DNA of 64,000 bases from Papaver somniferum (Eukaryota > Streptophyta > Magnoliopsida > Ranunculales > Papaveraceae): positions 96,596,117 to 96,660,116 of the forward strand of contig NC_039358.1 in assembly GCF_003573695.1 (NCBI RefSeq), read 5' to 3'. Within the stretch, counting starts at the first letter, position 1, and every line of letters starts with the position of its first letter. The position numbers and the translations under genes are program-made. Under the pieces are notes generated by a model. It saw only the letters and a program-made list of their open reading frames with translations, ran no database searches and was not told the origin of the DNA. Shown one piece after another: positions 1-10,910 of this stretch.

Positions 1-178
1 CTGCGTTTGCTGCGATGATGTTGGCATTGATGGGGGCTGTGCTTTCCGCATTATCCTGCGCCCTATCTGCTGCCTTCAGCTTTTCACCTCTCTTCTTACT
101 CCTAGTTACCACTGGGGTCGTCCTTGGCATCTCTTTTGACGAAGCTTTTACCTTCCCGATATCTTTGCTTTTCTCCAT
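1..178 (-). CDS. Partial gag-like ORF of a minus-strand LTR element, open at the left edge
   Basis: Reading leftward from an ATG at 178, 59 codons stay open to the window edge. The peptide begins MEKSKDIGKV, is very rich in Lys, Arg and Ala, and has a basic stretch (TRSKKRGEKLK) around residues 25-35. It lies about 870 bp downstream of a TATA box within an LTR-like region whose outer TG end is at 1563, the place where a gag would start. No catalytic or zinc-knuckle motif is visible in this short piece. Calling it gag is an inference from position and basic composition; it could be another retroelement ORF. Confidence 0.35.
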   Translation of the reverse strand, partial: MEKSKDIGKVKASSKEMPRTTPVVTRSKKRGEKLKAADRAQDNAESTAPINANIIAANA

Positions 179-1563
179 CTTTTAATATTTCCCTGAAAAA
201 GAGAGAAAAAATCACGAAGACAATGGGTCCCACGTGATATCTATTAGCGTTTTGAGTTCTCAAAGGTGTAAAATCTTGAAGATACGAAAGGCATCCATCT
301 ATGTAGACGACCGCAGATCCGTTCGAAGTTTTGATTTTCAAGGACGTGAAAACTTAGAAAATGCATGAAAAATCATATCTACGTAGATAAACGCGGATCT
401 GCTCATAATTTTGGTTTTTTAAATCATGAACGGAAAAAACCGTAGTGTTCCATACATCGTTACTTTCAGAAAACGAAGCCTGAAACAAGTCACAGGAGAA
501 GATAAATCTTTTACCGGGATGAATATCCCTGTTTCTAGCACAAGATTGTGAACACACAGATCAAAGTCATCTGAGTATTCACAAACAATGCGCGCAGACT
601 CATGACAATACAATAAATAGGCTGCGCCTGAAGGGAACGGATTGGTTATGTCGAATCATTGACTCAGAGTTCTAATACTCTTCCTCGTCTCATCAATTAC
701 AATCATTGTCCTTAGATCATACAATAAGATAAATAATGAACGAAGCATAAAATGTACGAACATGATATGATATAAGTAATGAATTGAATATATAAAGTAT
801 GAATGTATGAACATAGACGAAACGATTGACTTATATGATTCTCACTCAGATCCCTGTCTCCGAGATTGGGTTTTTCATTATATGGTGGGGATTAACGAAA
901 TAGTCGAATGACTTTGAGACTAATATAAGCCTGAGTAGCAGTGCGTAGCAGGAGGAACCTCACTTACACCTTCTCTATTTCTCTGTCTCTCTCCTCTTCT
1001 CTTCTCAATGTTTTTCCCCCTCCTTTTTCACTTGGGAGAGAGGGGTATTTATAGGGTGGTTATATGGGGTTCACTTATGAAGCCCGTTATAACCTTATCC
1101 TCTTGTGTCTTGTGCCGCTTACGCAGAGGTCTTCGTGTTCTTGGTCTTCTCTGCGTGTTCCGTTTGAATATTCAGTGCTATCTGCGCTTCCTCCACAGGC
1201 TGACTGACACGTATGTTGTTTGAGGGTATTTAATGCGGGTAGTTGAGATGTCTGTTCGCGGTAGAAAGTTGTCCTCTGCCCCTGTCTTGTCTGCGTCAGC
1301 CTGACTATCCCCAGCCGTAGATCTTAGATCTTTCTGGGGATAGGATAAAGTGAATCCCGGGTTATCCTTCAGTGCTTCGCAGTGTTCTAGTGTTTCCGTC
1401 TTCCTCGATCCCCTACCGTTGGATCTGGTGGGTGGAGACGCTATCTTGATAAGGCGCGTGTCTTGGCTGTCCACGTGTGATATCATATCTTGATGTTCTC
1501 AGCCGCATGTCCTCCACGTGTGTCTTTGTGGACACGTGGCGGAAGATGAAATGTGTACCTACA
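179..1563 (-). mobile_element. Probable LTR and leader of a minus-strand LTR retrotransposon
   Basis: Read on the minus strand, the block starts with TGTAGGTACACATTTC at 1563, contains a TATA box near 1050 and a purine-rich leader, and leads into the open frame starting at 178. This is the layout of a 5' LTR plus leader. I could not place the inner LTR end or a convincing primer binding site, and the second LTR would lie outside the window. No reliable gene is seen in it on either strand. Confidence 0.45.
1046..1053 (-). promoter_or_regulatory. TATA box in the left-edge LTR
   Basis: The minus strand reads CTATAAATACC here, a canonical plant TATA box, followed downstream by a purine-rich leader (GAGAAGAGAAGAGGAGAG). 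It would drive transcription leftward into the frame starting at 178. Confidence 0.5.
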
Positions 1564-1632
1564 TTTATCGATCAAAAAAAAAATATCATATGGAGTTGTA
1601 ACTTGCTTAGTTGATAGAATTATTGCATGTTC

Positions 1633-1635
<3 letters not shown>

Positions 1636-1674
<39 letters not shown>
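1636..1674. repeat. (AT)n microsatellite
   Basis: About 39 bp of uninterrupted alternating AT, lying between the left-edge LTR element and the poly(A) end of the LINE. Confidence 0.95.
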
Positions 1675-1677
<3 letters not shown>

Positions 1678-1779
1678 ACGTGTTTTTTTTGATTGAAATA
1701 GTAAATATATTAATTAATCAATAAAGTACATCAGATTTACAACGTCTTTGTTATCAAAAATATTGGACATCACACTAGA

Positions 1780-2589
1780 TTATGATATCTTTATCTGAAT
1801 TTGGGTTGATATATGTTGTAAGTTTTGTTTACGAGCTTCTTTTGCTATGTAATCCGCCGCTGAGTTAAATCTTCTATTGATATACTGCACCTTAGCTTGA
1901 GGAAGTATTCGCAATATACTTTGAGTCTTCAGTATTGTGTTCTCCGCGCTCCAGTCTGGAATCTTTTGCTCATTTCTGATTATTTCCGCCAATATTTTGC
2001 AGTCTGTAGCTAAAGTGACGCTAGATAAAATATTCTCATGTAGCCAAGAGATCGCATTTAATAGGGCTTTTGATTCTGCATGGAAGGCTGATGAAGCCAT
2101 ATCTGCTCCAGCTGCAATGTGCATAAAGGTTTCGTTGTCCGCCGAATATATGATAAAGGCATATCCCATAGTTAAATTGTCCTTTTTGAAAGCTGCATCT
2201 ATGAACATTATCCAGTCTGATGTTAATCTTGACCAATTATCCTTGTAGTCTATTTTTGGCTGAATTCTCTTAGATTTCTTTATCTTCTCTTGTGGATACT
2301 GCTGCATGAATTTGTTAATTTGCTCGATGAGAGAGTTTGGATTTGGGCTTATTTTGTCGAAAACTACTGAACATCTGTGCTTCCAAATAAACCATGATAT
2401 TGTCACAATCATTTCAGCATAGTTGGCGAATTCAGGTTCCGAGATCCAAGATTTAATCCAATCCACCATAAAGTATGTATTAATCCTTGTATTAACACCA
2501 TCTAGAGAGAGCCCAAACCAAATTGCTCTCGCAAATGGACACACTCTAATCAGGTGATGTTCTGTTTCTGTCGATTGTGTATTACACAT
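1780..2589 (-). pseudogene. LINE ORF2 C-terminal RNase H domain
   Basis: Open for 269 codons on the minus strand. It begins within the zf-RVT domain (CNTQSTETEHHLIRVCPFA) and runs into a plant LINE-type RNase H. The acidic residues expected for RNase H are recognisable: Asp in WIMFIDAAF, Glu in AESKALLNAI, Asp in ATDCKILAEI, and the final Asp in NSAADYIAKEARKQ. This domain would remove RNA from the RNA-DNA hybrid after target-primed synthesis. It is the best-preserved part of the LINE, but belongs to an ORF2 that is broken upstream. Confidence 0.8.
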
Positions 2590-4680
2590 TGGGCAGTCTG
2601 AGATAAATTCCTTATTACGAGCTCCTAATCTAGCATTGGTTGGGAGAGCTTTCTAAGATAATTTCCAAATGAATAGTTTCGTTCTCGGAATCACATTTAT
2701 TTTCCAGATTTTTTTCCAAGGAAATTCGCTGGAGTTTGGGTTTTCCTGATCTTGGTTTATGAGGAAGTTGTAAACATTATTCGCTGAGAAGATTCCTGAG
2801 CAGTGGTGTTGCCATCTAATTTTATCTTGTTCATGTGTATTAGGTGATATGGCTAGGATTTTTTCTTTAATATTATGGGGGGAAAAGTATCAAGTTTCTC
2901 TATGTCCCACCCTTCCTCTTGTGTAATCAGCTCACTTACTCTTTGTGGTATTGGATCTGTGATTGATGTTGGTATTTGAAGGTTGTTTTCCGATGGTAAC
3001 CATTTATCTTCCCAAATCTTAACTGTGGCTCCATTTTTTACTTGCCAAACGAAATTTCCTTTGATAAGGTTTAGACCTTTCTGTATGCTTGTCCAAATCC
3101 AAGAGAGATTTGAAGTTCTCATAACCTCTAGTGGGTGATTGTTAGGAAAGTATTTGGATTTTAATAATCTTACCCATAGTTGATCGTGTTCTGAAATCAA
3201 TCTGCTGGCCAATTTTGTTAGGAGAGAGATGTTGATAAGATGTGGGTTTTGTATCCCAAGACCTCCTTGTGAGATAGGTTTGCAGATGTTTTCCCAAGCC
3301 TTGAAGTAACCTCCTCTCTTTTTATTCTTATCCTTGTTCCACCAGAAATCTCTTTGTATTTTGTCCAATTGATCTAGAGTTACCTTTGGGAGGTTTAGGA
3401 TTTGCATTTGATAAGTAGGGTAACCTTGTGGGACTGATTTTATTAGCACAGTTCTTCCATCTTGTGAGAGAAGTTTAGATTTCCAGCCTTGCAGGGTGTC
3501 ATAATATTTCTGGAGAAGGGGTTCAAAATTCTCCTTTCTTCTTTTATCGAAGACAAGCGGTGTTCCTAGATATCGATCATTTTTTGTCATTAGAGGAACT
3601 TTTATAATTTTGGCAATGCTTTTTCCATGTTTCGGATGGATTCTTTTACTGAAATAAATACCGGATTTCTGAAGATTTATCATCTGGCCAGTGATCTCCC
3701 CGAATATGGATAAAATGTCAAGAATGTTTTTTTGCCTCCCCTAAGTCGTCTTTGGTGAAAAGAAAACATTCATCGGTAAAGAAAAGATGAGATATGTTAG
3801 GAGCATTTTTGTTTATTTTCATACCCAAGATTTTTTTTCCATAACAGCCTTTTCTAAGAGTCTAGAGAGGATCTCCATACAAATAAGGAAAAGATAAGGC
3901 GATAGGGGGTCACCTTGCCTTAACCCCCTAGAAGTTTTGAAAGTGGGTCCTGGAGAGCCGTTAAGCAGGATGGAGAAAGAGGTGGTAGTAATACATTGCA
4001 TAACTAGATTTACCCAGGAGTTATTAAAACCCAGAGCGGAAAGAGCAGATTTTATAAAATTCCATTCCACTCTGTCAAAAGCTTTTGAAAGGTATAATTT
4101 TAGGGCGAAGTGCACCTTTTGGGCTTTTGAAGTTTTCATAATATGGATAATTTCATGAGCGATGATGATATTATCAGTGATTTGTCTCCCGGGTAAAAAA
4201 GCAGATTGGTTAGGGGATATAATTTTATTAAGAATCGGTTTGAGGCGGTTGGATAGAATCTTAGAAATTATTTTATAAATGGAATTGCTTAGACTTATGG
4301 GTCTAAAATCTGCCGGAGTTTGAGGGGTGGAAATTTTAGGAATAAGAGTTATGAAAGAGTGATTTAAGTTTGGGTCTAGGAAACCAGTTTTGAAGAAGTC
4401 TTGAATTGAGGAAGTAATATCGGGTCCTAGAATATCCCAATTAGCTTTAAAGAAACCCGGTTGGAATCCATCTGATCCCTGGGCTCCCCATTGATTCATA
4501 TTGGATAACGTGTTCCAAATTTCTTTTTCAGATGGAATAATAGTTAAAAGAGAATTTTCTTCATCATAAATACAAGGAGTTATAAGGTTGGAAAGATCTT
4601 CCTCAAAGATCTGTGTATCTTGCTGATAGAATTCATAGTCCAAGCTAGGATTTTCCTTCGTAGCATCCAACATATTGATG
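2590..4680 (-). pseudogene. LINE ORF2 reverse transcriptase and zf-RVT remnant
   Basis: The RT core is clear: ADFRPISLSNSIYKIISKIL, SAFLPGRQITDN, then SRGLRQGDPLSPYLF, all classic plant L1 motifs. Motif A, usually D-LSKAFDRVEW, reads LYLSKAFDRVEW, so the first catalytic Asp is Tyr. Motif C, normally FADD, reads FTDE near 3760. The frame breaks near 3830 in a run of T's, resumes at 3683 (thumb region with LGTPLVFDKRR and QRDFWWNKD), and breaks again at a run of G's near 2880. A zf-RVT-like segment (FIWKLS, CPMC, HHLIRVCPFA) follows with one in-frame stop. This copy cannot encode an active RT. Confidence 0.85.
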
Positions 4681-4920
4681 TCTTGTCTGTGGTATGATGA
4701 GTAGAGTAATAATAATAATTGATAATTTTTGGAATAACAATAATATTTTTGATATTTGAATGTGTTTTCGATTCTTTTCCAATAATAATAATAATTGGTG
4801 ATTATTTTTGCTATAATAATATTAATTGGTTTTGTTTTGAGAGCAGGTTTATCTTTTGGATTAGGCATGCATATTTAATATTTTTGGTATTATAGTTTCA
4901 TGAATTTATTATTTTATATT
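4681..4920. other. AT/TAA-rich spacer
   Basis: Low-complexity DNA with several TAATAATAATAATTG runs between the LINE and the next LTR. No coding or structural signal was recognised. Confidence 0.5.
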
Positions 4921-5167
4921 TGTTACGGTCAAAACCCCCTAAAATCCCGATTATAAAGTAGAGGTCAATCTTTGGATTGGACGGCCTAGGTGCCTCACAC
5001 CTTCCTACCTCGTATCTTGATTTTCGGACTCATCTCTGTAATTGGACCAGTGCTTCTTTTTGGGTCCTAACTCCCTAAGTTGGGTGGCGGCTTCGAATAA
5101 TAATAATTTCTTCGTGATTCCCATTTTATATATTTAGAGATCTTAACCGATTTCGACGGTATCTACA
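4921..5167 (+). mobile_element. Short LTR of a Ty3-type element
   Basis: Begins TGTTACGGTC and ends GTATCTACA, immediately upstream of a tRNA-type primer site at 5169. The length of 247 bp is short. The 5' boundary is inferred from the TG and the change in composition; the 3' boundary is fixed by the primer site. The partner LTR was not found, because the element is interrupted by the long LTR at 6943. Confidence 0.55.
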
Positions 5168-5168
5168 G

Positions 5169-5186
5169 TGGCGACTTCACTGGGGA
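5169..5186 (+). other. Primer binding site, tRNA-Arg-like
   Basis: TGGCGACTTCACTGGGGA, one base after the LTR end. It closely resembles the arginine-tRNA-type primer sites described for Tat/Ogre-group Ty3 elements (TGGCGACTC...TGGGGA). The tRNA assignment is from memory of the family and was not aligned. Confidence 0.6.
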
Positions 5187-5599
5187 TTTTGAGAATCTAA
5201 CTCGAAAAATAATTGGGGTTTTAGGGTTTTGATTTTACACTACTCGGTATTTGCACACACACACACACACGTGCACGCACCCATTTGCATATTTGCATTC
5301 ATTTCGCATCGTCAGACGTCTGAGTCTTAGGAAAACAAGTGGTTAGTAAGCTGAACCTGTGCCTTGGCCTTATGGGAGTTACCAGCTGAACCACCACAAG
5401 CCTTATCCTAGTACCAAAGAAGACTAGTCTAACTACGTCTGAGGTATATTTTGCTAAGGTAATCCAAGCTTACCCGAGAATTAGTGAAACATGCATGCAC
5501 GTGCATTATTTGTAAATTGCATTCATTATTGCTAAAAATCCGAGGCATAAGCACCCTTGTGTTACCATATATTCTTTTTGTTTCCTTGAAAACAGGAAC
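5187..5599 (+). other. Untranslated leader of the Ty3 element
   Basis: The 413 bp between primer site and gag start hold a short (CA)n run near 5252-5270 and no credible reading frame. This is the expected position of the retroelement leader. Confidence 0.5.
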
Positions 5600-6942
5600 A
5601 TGGCCGTAGAGTCTGAAATGAATATGGACACTGGGGCATTGTTCTGGTTACGCGAACAATTCCAAAAGATGTTGGATACTAAGTTTACTGAACTCGAAGA
5701 TAAGACCAAGAAGTTTACTCTTGAGGCTATTGCTGAGACTCTAGGGGAAAATAATGGGTATGGAATGGGTGATAATGATAGAATTAATGATGATAAGGTC
5801 AAAGAGGAAAATTTTGTAGAATTGGGAGAAACCATGGCACGAGAAAAACAGTTGTCCCAGAGGCTCAAAAAGATTGAGAAGACCTTGCGGAAAATGGATG
5901 AGTGTACAATAGATACACATCGGTTATATCCTTATCTCGATATTCGTTTACCTCCTGGATTCAAATTTCCGAATATGGATAGATATGATGGAACTGGGTG
6001 TCCGAAAAACCCATATTCGTATGTATGTTGGGTATTTGAAACCATTGGGTATTAGTGATGGGTTCTTAGTACAGTTGCTTCAGAGAAGTTTGACCGGAGT
6101 GGCCTTAAAGTGGTTGATGAAGACAGACCCAAGTCTAGTTTCACTTGGCAGGATATGGTCGATATGTTTGTGAGACGGTTTATGTTGGTCCCTGAAATTC
6201 AGTTTACTCGGAAACACTTAGAGGCGGTCAGATAAGAACCCAATGAGGCATTTCCGAAATTCTTTCCACGTTGGAGGACTAAGTCATTAGAGCTCGATGA
6301 GAACTTAACCGAAGAAGAGATGGTGGATATTATAATGAATTGTTTGAACCATGAATATTGGAACTGTCTGATATCATCTTACCATCCAACATTACACTCT
6401 TTATGGAAGGCGGGTTCACAGATTGAAAATGCATTGGACACCGGCAGAATGACAAGGTTGACCAACCTAGAGAACTCTAATGGGAATAAATGTGAAAGGG
6501 CCACGTTTACAGATGAAAATCAGGTGAATAATGTGCCAGTTGCATCAGTAATCGCATCACCCATAGGTCCATACCAGGGGCTAAGCCAGAACTTGAATCA
6601 GGAAAGATGTGGACGTCCTCAGAGGAATTTTGCAGAGACAAAGCACCCATTACCCTATCATCAAAGGGAACCCAGGGTCAATTTTGTCTTGGAAGAAAAC
6701 CATACAAATTTAGCTGACTCAATCTACAAGAAAGAATCTGTTGTCAATCGACCTGTTCACATTAGTGAGCTCTTCACGGATTAGGTACAAACTGTGAATT
6801 CATTTAATTCAACTAATCGTCCTGTTTTTCTATCTGAATTAATGGCAGATTATTATGGAGTTCAAAATGTAGCAAGAAGCAGAACAATTTACAAGCCACC
6901 TCATCTCAGAGATAAAAATGTAGTCATGCCTCCTACTGTTTA
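5600..6942 (+). pseudogene. Frameshifted Ty3-type gag
   Basis: The protein starts MAVESEMNMDTGALFWLREQ, has a charged coiled region (ARE-KQLSQRLKKIEKTLRKMD) and reaches a Ty3 gag core: LPPGFKFPNMDRYDGTG, then after a frameshift near 6010 YLKPLGISDGFLVQLLQRSL, TGVALKWLMKTD and, after another shift, MVDMFVRRFMLVPE. A stop after HLEAVR and one at 6782 further interrupt it. The frame still reads as gag up to 6942, where a minus-strand long LTR cuts it off. Gag would form the particle that packages element RNA; this copy is dead. Nothing recognisable as its pol appears after 9330. Confidence 0.75.
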
Positions 6943-9329
6943 TGGGTGAAAATTGTTTCTGCGGTTTTTGGTAAATGTGGGTGTGTGGATGAGAAACGAA
7001 TCTAAACCCTAAACAAATGCACTGCACGGGAGTGCTTTGTGATTCGAGAAATCAATCTGTACAATTCTATCCTAAACCAAGAAATGGCCGTTCCAAACTT
7101 GCTTCGGTCACAAAGTGAAGGAGATGAAGTTGATCTTAGGGAGGGAAGCGAAGAAGGTGTTGAGATTGTGAAGGTGTTGGCTATGTATGACTTGTATCAG
7201 AAAGCTGAACTGGCTTGCAGAATGTAAGCTATCAGTTCCGGTGTTTGAATACGGTTGTATCAACACTTGCTTCTGTTGTCTTGTCTTTTTTGAAAATAGG
7301 AAGGAGAACCTATTTATACAAGTCATTGAGCCTATCCCACGTCTCTCATGGGAAGTGGAGAAAGTGGAGTTGAGTGTGTTAGTGTTACACGATCAGTCTT
7401 GCCCACTTCTCCCATCATAAACTAACCGTCCATGACTTCCTGACACGTTCTTGTGATGGCACGTTGTGCGCTGCACGCTGTAAACCGCCAGACCAATACC
7501 CCAGTATGTATCCCCCAGTTTGTGACATGATTGATGTCTCGAGTATGTGGATCGTGGGACCCACAGAAAGTAGCATGTAATGCTAGATTAAATAACTAAG
7601 TTATTTAGGAAGTCGATATTTATAAAATATCGTGTGAATCCTATGCATGTAATGCATCGAATGTATTTAGAATGAGTGAAGCATCGTTATTTTAAGGATT
7701 AATGGAGTAAGTCACGATTAAGCGTCTTAAAATAGAGGCATGTCTAGCCATCTTCAAGTGATCGTTTGGGGCTGTACAGGTAAGTCCTGACTTGGCCGAT
7801 CACTTGGTGTGGTAGAGTGATGAATGGTAATCACCACCACGACACATCATTGACCAGTTAACTCCTGACCAGGGTTGTATAACCAAGCAGGTGAAGTTGA
7901 ACGGACGAGATGATCTTTGAGACACTCATCTGCGACCGTTAGTGGAATTAGGGATTATGAAGAGGTACGCAAGCATCACTCTTCAGCTTGGTCGAATCCA
8001 AGCTTGGGACACGATTTTGGCAAGGACGATTGGGCATGCATGTAGACGGCATGCCGGTGTACATGTCCATACCTCATTGTCTCGTGAAAGTGTAATCTAG
8101 ATCGCTCAATTTGTTCGGCAAAGAGGAGCGGATAGGATTGATTTGTGACAGAGATTTTGTGCCGCAAAGGCCGCGCGTCATGCCAACTTTGGGCGCGCGT
8201 TTCGAGGCGACCAAGCCTGGTCGATCTTGGCCGATTAGTCTGGTATGCAGACGACGGGCTGGTGTACACGCATGTATTTCATTGTCCCATAGAAACGTGA
8301 TCTAAGCCACTCAATTTGTCCGACAAAGTTGAGTGGTCGAGATTAGTTTACAATTGGGAGGTGTGATCACGCGTAGTTTGGGCGTGCGAATCGAGGCAAC
8401 CAGGCATGATATGCCTTGATCGATCGGGTGCGGAGATAGATGGGCCCACGGTGATCATGTTGATCTGCACCAGACCTGCCTAGTCTATTCTTGGACCCTT
8501 TCGTTCGTGCAGGAGAAAATGGACGCTCGTGATGTTCAAACCCCTAATTAGGGTTTCACCGGTCGTGCGTCATGCCTTGTTTGGGCGCACGAATTGGAAC
8601 GATCAACTATAGTTGGTCCTGACCGATCGATCATGTGTGTAGGCGGGCCCACGGTGATTGTGTTGACATGCTCTGGGCCCTTTGAATCTACATCTACACC
8701 CTCCATCTATGCCTGCGAAGATGGATGGTTGAGACTACTTTGCGATACATGTAATGTGTCGCAAACCCTAATTTAGAGTTTCTCGTCCACGATGTTTTGG
8801 CTGGACGTATTGGCAAGCCATGCTACCCTTTTGGGGAGGCCGACCATGCGGGTCCGCATTGGGCCGGTGGTGTATACTCCAATACCTGCTTGAGGGTTAT
8901 GGATTCGATCTGAGCCATCCAATCATGCTGGTGAAGTTGGATGGTCGTGATCGTTTCTGAGACTGATGTGGACAGTCCAGATGCTCAATCGGGCCAGTAT
9001 AACACTCCGAGAGTTATATCCTGTATAGGTATTTCGTACATGCTTCATTATTAATGCTTGGAGATTCGTGTTGCTCTGCTGATAGCAACACTCAGTCGTC
9101 ATGCCACACCAATGATAAGAGTGGAGCAATACAGGAAATACAAGGCTGGTCATACATTAATAATGCTATAAATTCACAAGGTATATGGGATTGTTGTTAC
9201 ATGCTCTATTTTAGGTGAATTAGTAAAGTGGAGAAGTATTCATCACTTATCAATGGCTTTATCCTTTGCAGGATGTCAGCGCATAAATTTGGTTTTAAAA
9301 TTTTAGCCATGTAAAATCCACCATCAACA
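6943..9329 (-). mobile_element. Long LTR (2.4 kb) of a Ty3-type family, minus strand
   Basis: On the minus strand it begins TGTTGATGGTGGATTTTA at 9329 and ends CAATTTTCACCCA at 6943. Both ends, the TATA region and the stretch around 6960-7330 match, in reverse complement, the plus-strand LTR at 57633-60335. No internal element sequence adjoins it, so it looks like a solo LTR inserted into the gag at 6942. Flanks (GTTTA left, TTAAG right) do not form a clean duplication, so one side may have been rearranged. The middle (about 7980-8950) is a degenerate array of roughly 200-bp repeats with ATCTGAGCCATCCAAT-like motifs. Short frames inside are not credible genes. Confidence 0.65.
7311..7318 (-). 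promoter_or_regulatory. TATA box in the long minus-strand LTR
   Basis: The minus strand reads CTTGTATAAATAGGTTC. The identical core occurs at 59960 in the homologous plus-strand LTR, supporting it as the conserved LTR promoter. Confidence 0.6.
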
Positions 9330-10775
9330 TTAAGTCCCCTGCCTAGCGCATAATGGTTGCATTAATGTGGGGTAGGCATGAGATGGTGACAGTTAAAGAT
9401 AAAACTTATGAGACAAAGTTAGATGTTACCAGGAGAGACAGGTCGTCTTGTCCTTGGAGCATGTCACGTTCAAGAGGTGTCCAGGCGAGCGTTCCCCTAG
9501 CATGATGTCGGTCTTTCCTGCTTCGATCGACCTTGCTATGCATGCTTCGGTCGAGGAGGTATTGCGCCTGCTTGATCGAACGTGGGCTTGATGTGCCTAA
9601 TCGACGGACTGTTGCGCCTGCTTCGTTCGTGGGGTACGCCAGGTGTGACGACGACCTTGGTGGGACCGGTTTCCTCCTTCAGATATTTGAGCCAAGAAGG
9701 GAATAGAACTTGTATGCTCCTCTTCCCATAGACAACCGTGCATGTAACTCTGAACGCATGTGGACCCCACCATGTATATGCTTCGACCAAACGTTACCCT
9801 GTTGCACTTGTTTGATAGGCATGTGGGCCCTCCTACTTCGCTCAACCGTGGGACTCATCATGCGTCTGCTTGATCGAACGTGGGCTTGTTGTGCCTGCTT
9901 AGGTTAAACGTGGGTCCACTGTGTGCCTTCTTTGGTCGAACGTGGGACCCGATGTAAGCATGCTTGCTTCGAACATGGGCAGATGTGCATGCTTCAATTA
10001 AACACGGGTCTACCGTGTACATGCTTCAAACGTCGACCATGTGCTTCGACTAAAAACCGGCCCTGCTGTGTGCGCCTATTTCATTCGAATACCAGCCTTA
10101 TGACCTTGATCAACTCCGGCTTCGTGGACTCGACCAACACCAGCCTTGTTTGCTGACGTGGCCCAATACCAGTCTTACTTGCTGACGTGGCCCAATACCA
10201 GCCTTGTGACCTTGATCGGCCTTGATCAATAACGGCCTGACGTGACCCCAGCCTACTTGCGTGATGTGATATCAGTCTTGCTTGCGTGACGGTATATTAG
10301 CCTTGCGATCTCGACCAATACCAGATTCGCGGACTTGGGAAACACCGGCCTCGTTTGCTGACGTGGCTCAATACCATCCTTGCTTGCTTTGCCCGAACGT
10401 GGGACCCGCCGCGTGCCTGCTTTGCTTGGGGACGGCTGTTGCCTCACCCAACACCAGATTTGCTCCTTGACCAACACCGACCTTTACTTGACGAACATCG
10501 GCCTTGCTGATGGACATCGCTGCCTCGACCGACATCAGCCTTGCTGTCTTGTTTTGTTCGAACACCGGACTTGTCCCGTATACCAGCTTTGTTACTTCTA
10601 CCAACACCGGCCTTGCTGCTGTGACCAACACCGGTCTTGCTGACTAACACCGGTCTTTCTAACCAACATCGGTCTTCCCTTTGCTCGAACGTGGCACCCA
10701 GGCGTGCTTGCTTTGCCCAAACGTGAACCTTGTATGTTCGAACGTGGTGTGGATCCCGCTGAGAACGTTGAATCG
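9330..10775. repeat. Degenerate minisatellite region
   Basis: From about 9520 the plus strand repeats two interleaved themes every 25-35 bp: CTTCGAACGTGGG followed by TGTGCCTGCTT, and CCAACACCGGCCTTGCTGAC with GACGTGGCCCAATACCAG. Copies are diverged and irregular. The many short frames on both strands here follow from the repeat lacking stops and are not supported as genes. The first 190 bp hold nothing recognised. This could be part of a long LTR or leader of a retroelement. Confidence 0.6.
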
Positions 10776-10910
10776 GCTTCTGGTGGAGGGAGCGTTGAAG
10801 CGGCTTCTCCTGGAGAGAGTGTTGAAGCGGCTTCTGCTGGAGAGAGCGTTGAAGCAGCTTCTTCAGGAGAGAGCGTTGAAGCAAGCTTCTTGTGGAAGAG
10901 CGGTGAAGCA
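10776..10910 (+). repeat. Five 27-bp tandem repeats
   Basis: Five head-to-tail units with consensus GCTTCTnnTGGAGAGAGCGT plus TGAAGCG, at 10776, 10803, 10830, 10857 and 10884. The last is degenerate. In frame the unit encodes nine residues of the form ASxGESVEA. The open frame around it is about 74 codons with no known domain, so protein coding is possible but not supported. Confidence 0.85.

Larger units (their letters stand above)
1683..4680 (-). mobile_element. 5'-truncated L1-type LINE
   Basis: A minus-strand non-LTR retrotransposon holding the reverse transcriptase, zinc-binding zf-RVT and RNase H parts of ORF2, ending in an eight-base A tract (plus-strand T's at 1683-1690). ORF1, the endonuclease domain and the start of ORF2 are missing, as expected for a copy truncated during reverse transcription. 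Upstream of about 4680 the sequence becomes TAA/AT-rich and no longer reads as LINE protein, so that boundary is approximate. No target-site duplication was found by eye. Confidence 0.85.

Noticed and set aside
7976..9907. Many 60-97-codon frames on both strands
   Set aside because: They fall inside long-LTR and minisatellite repeats, lack domains and start context, and exist because the repeats have few stops.
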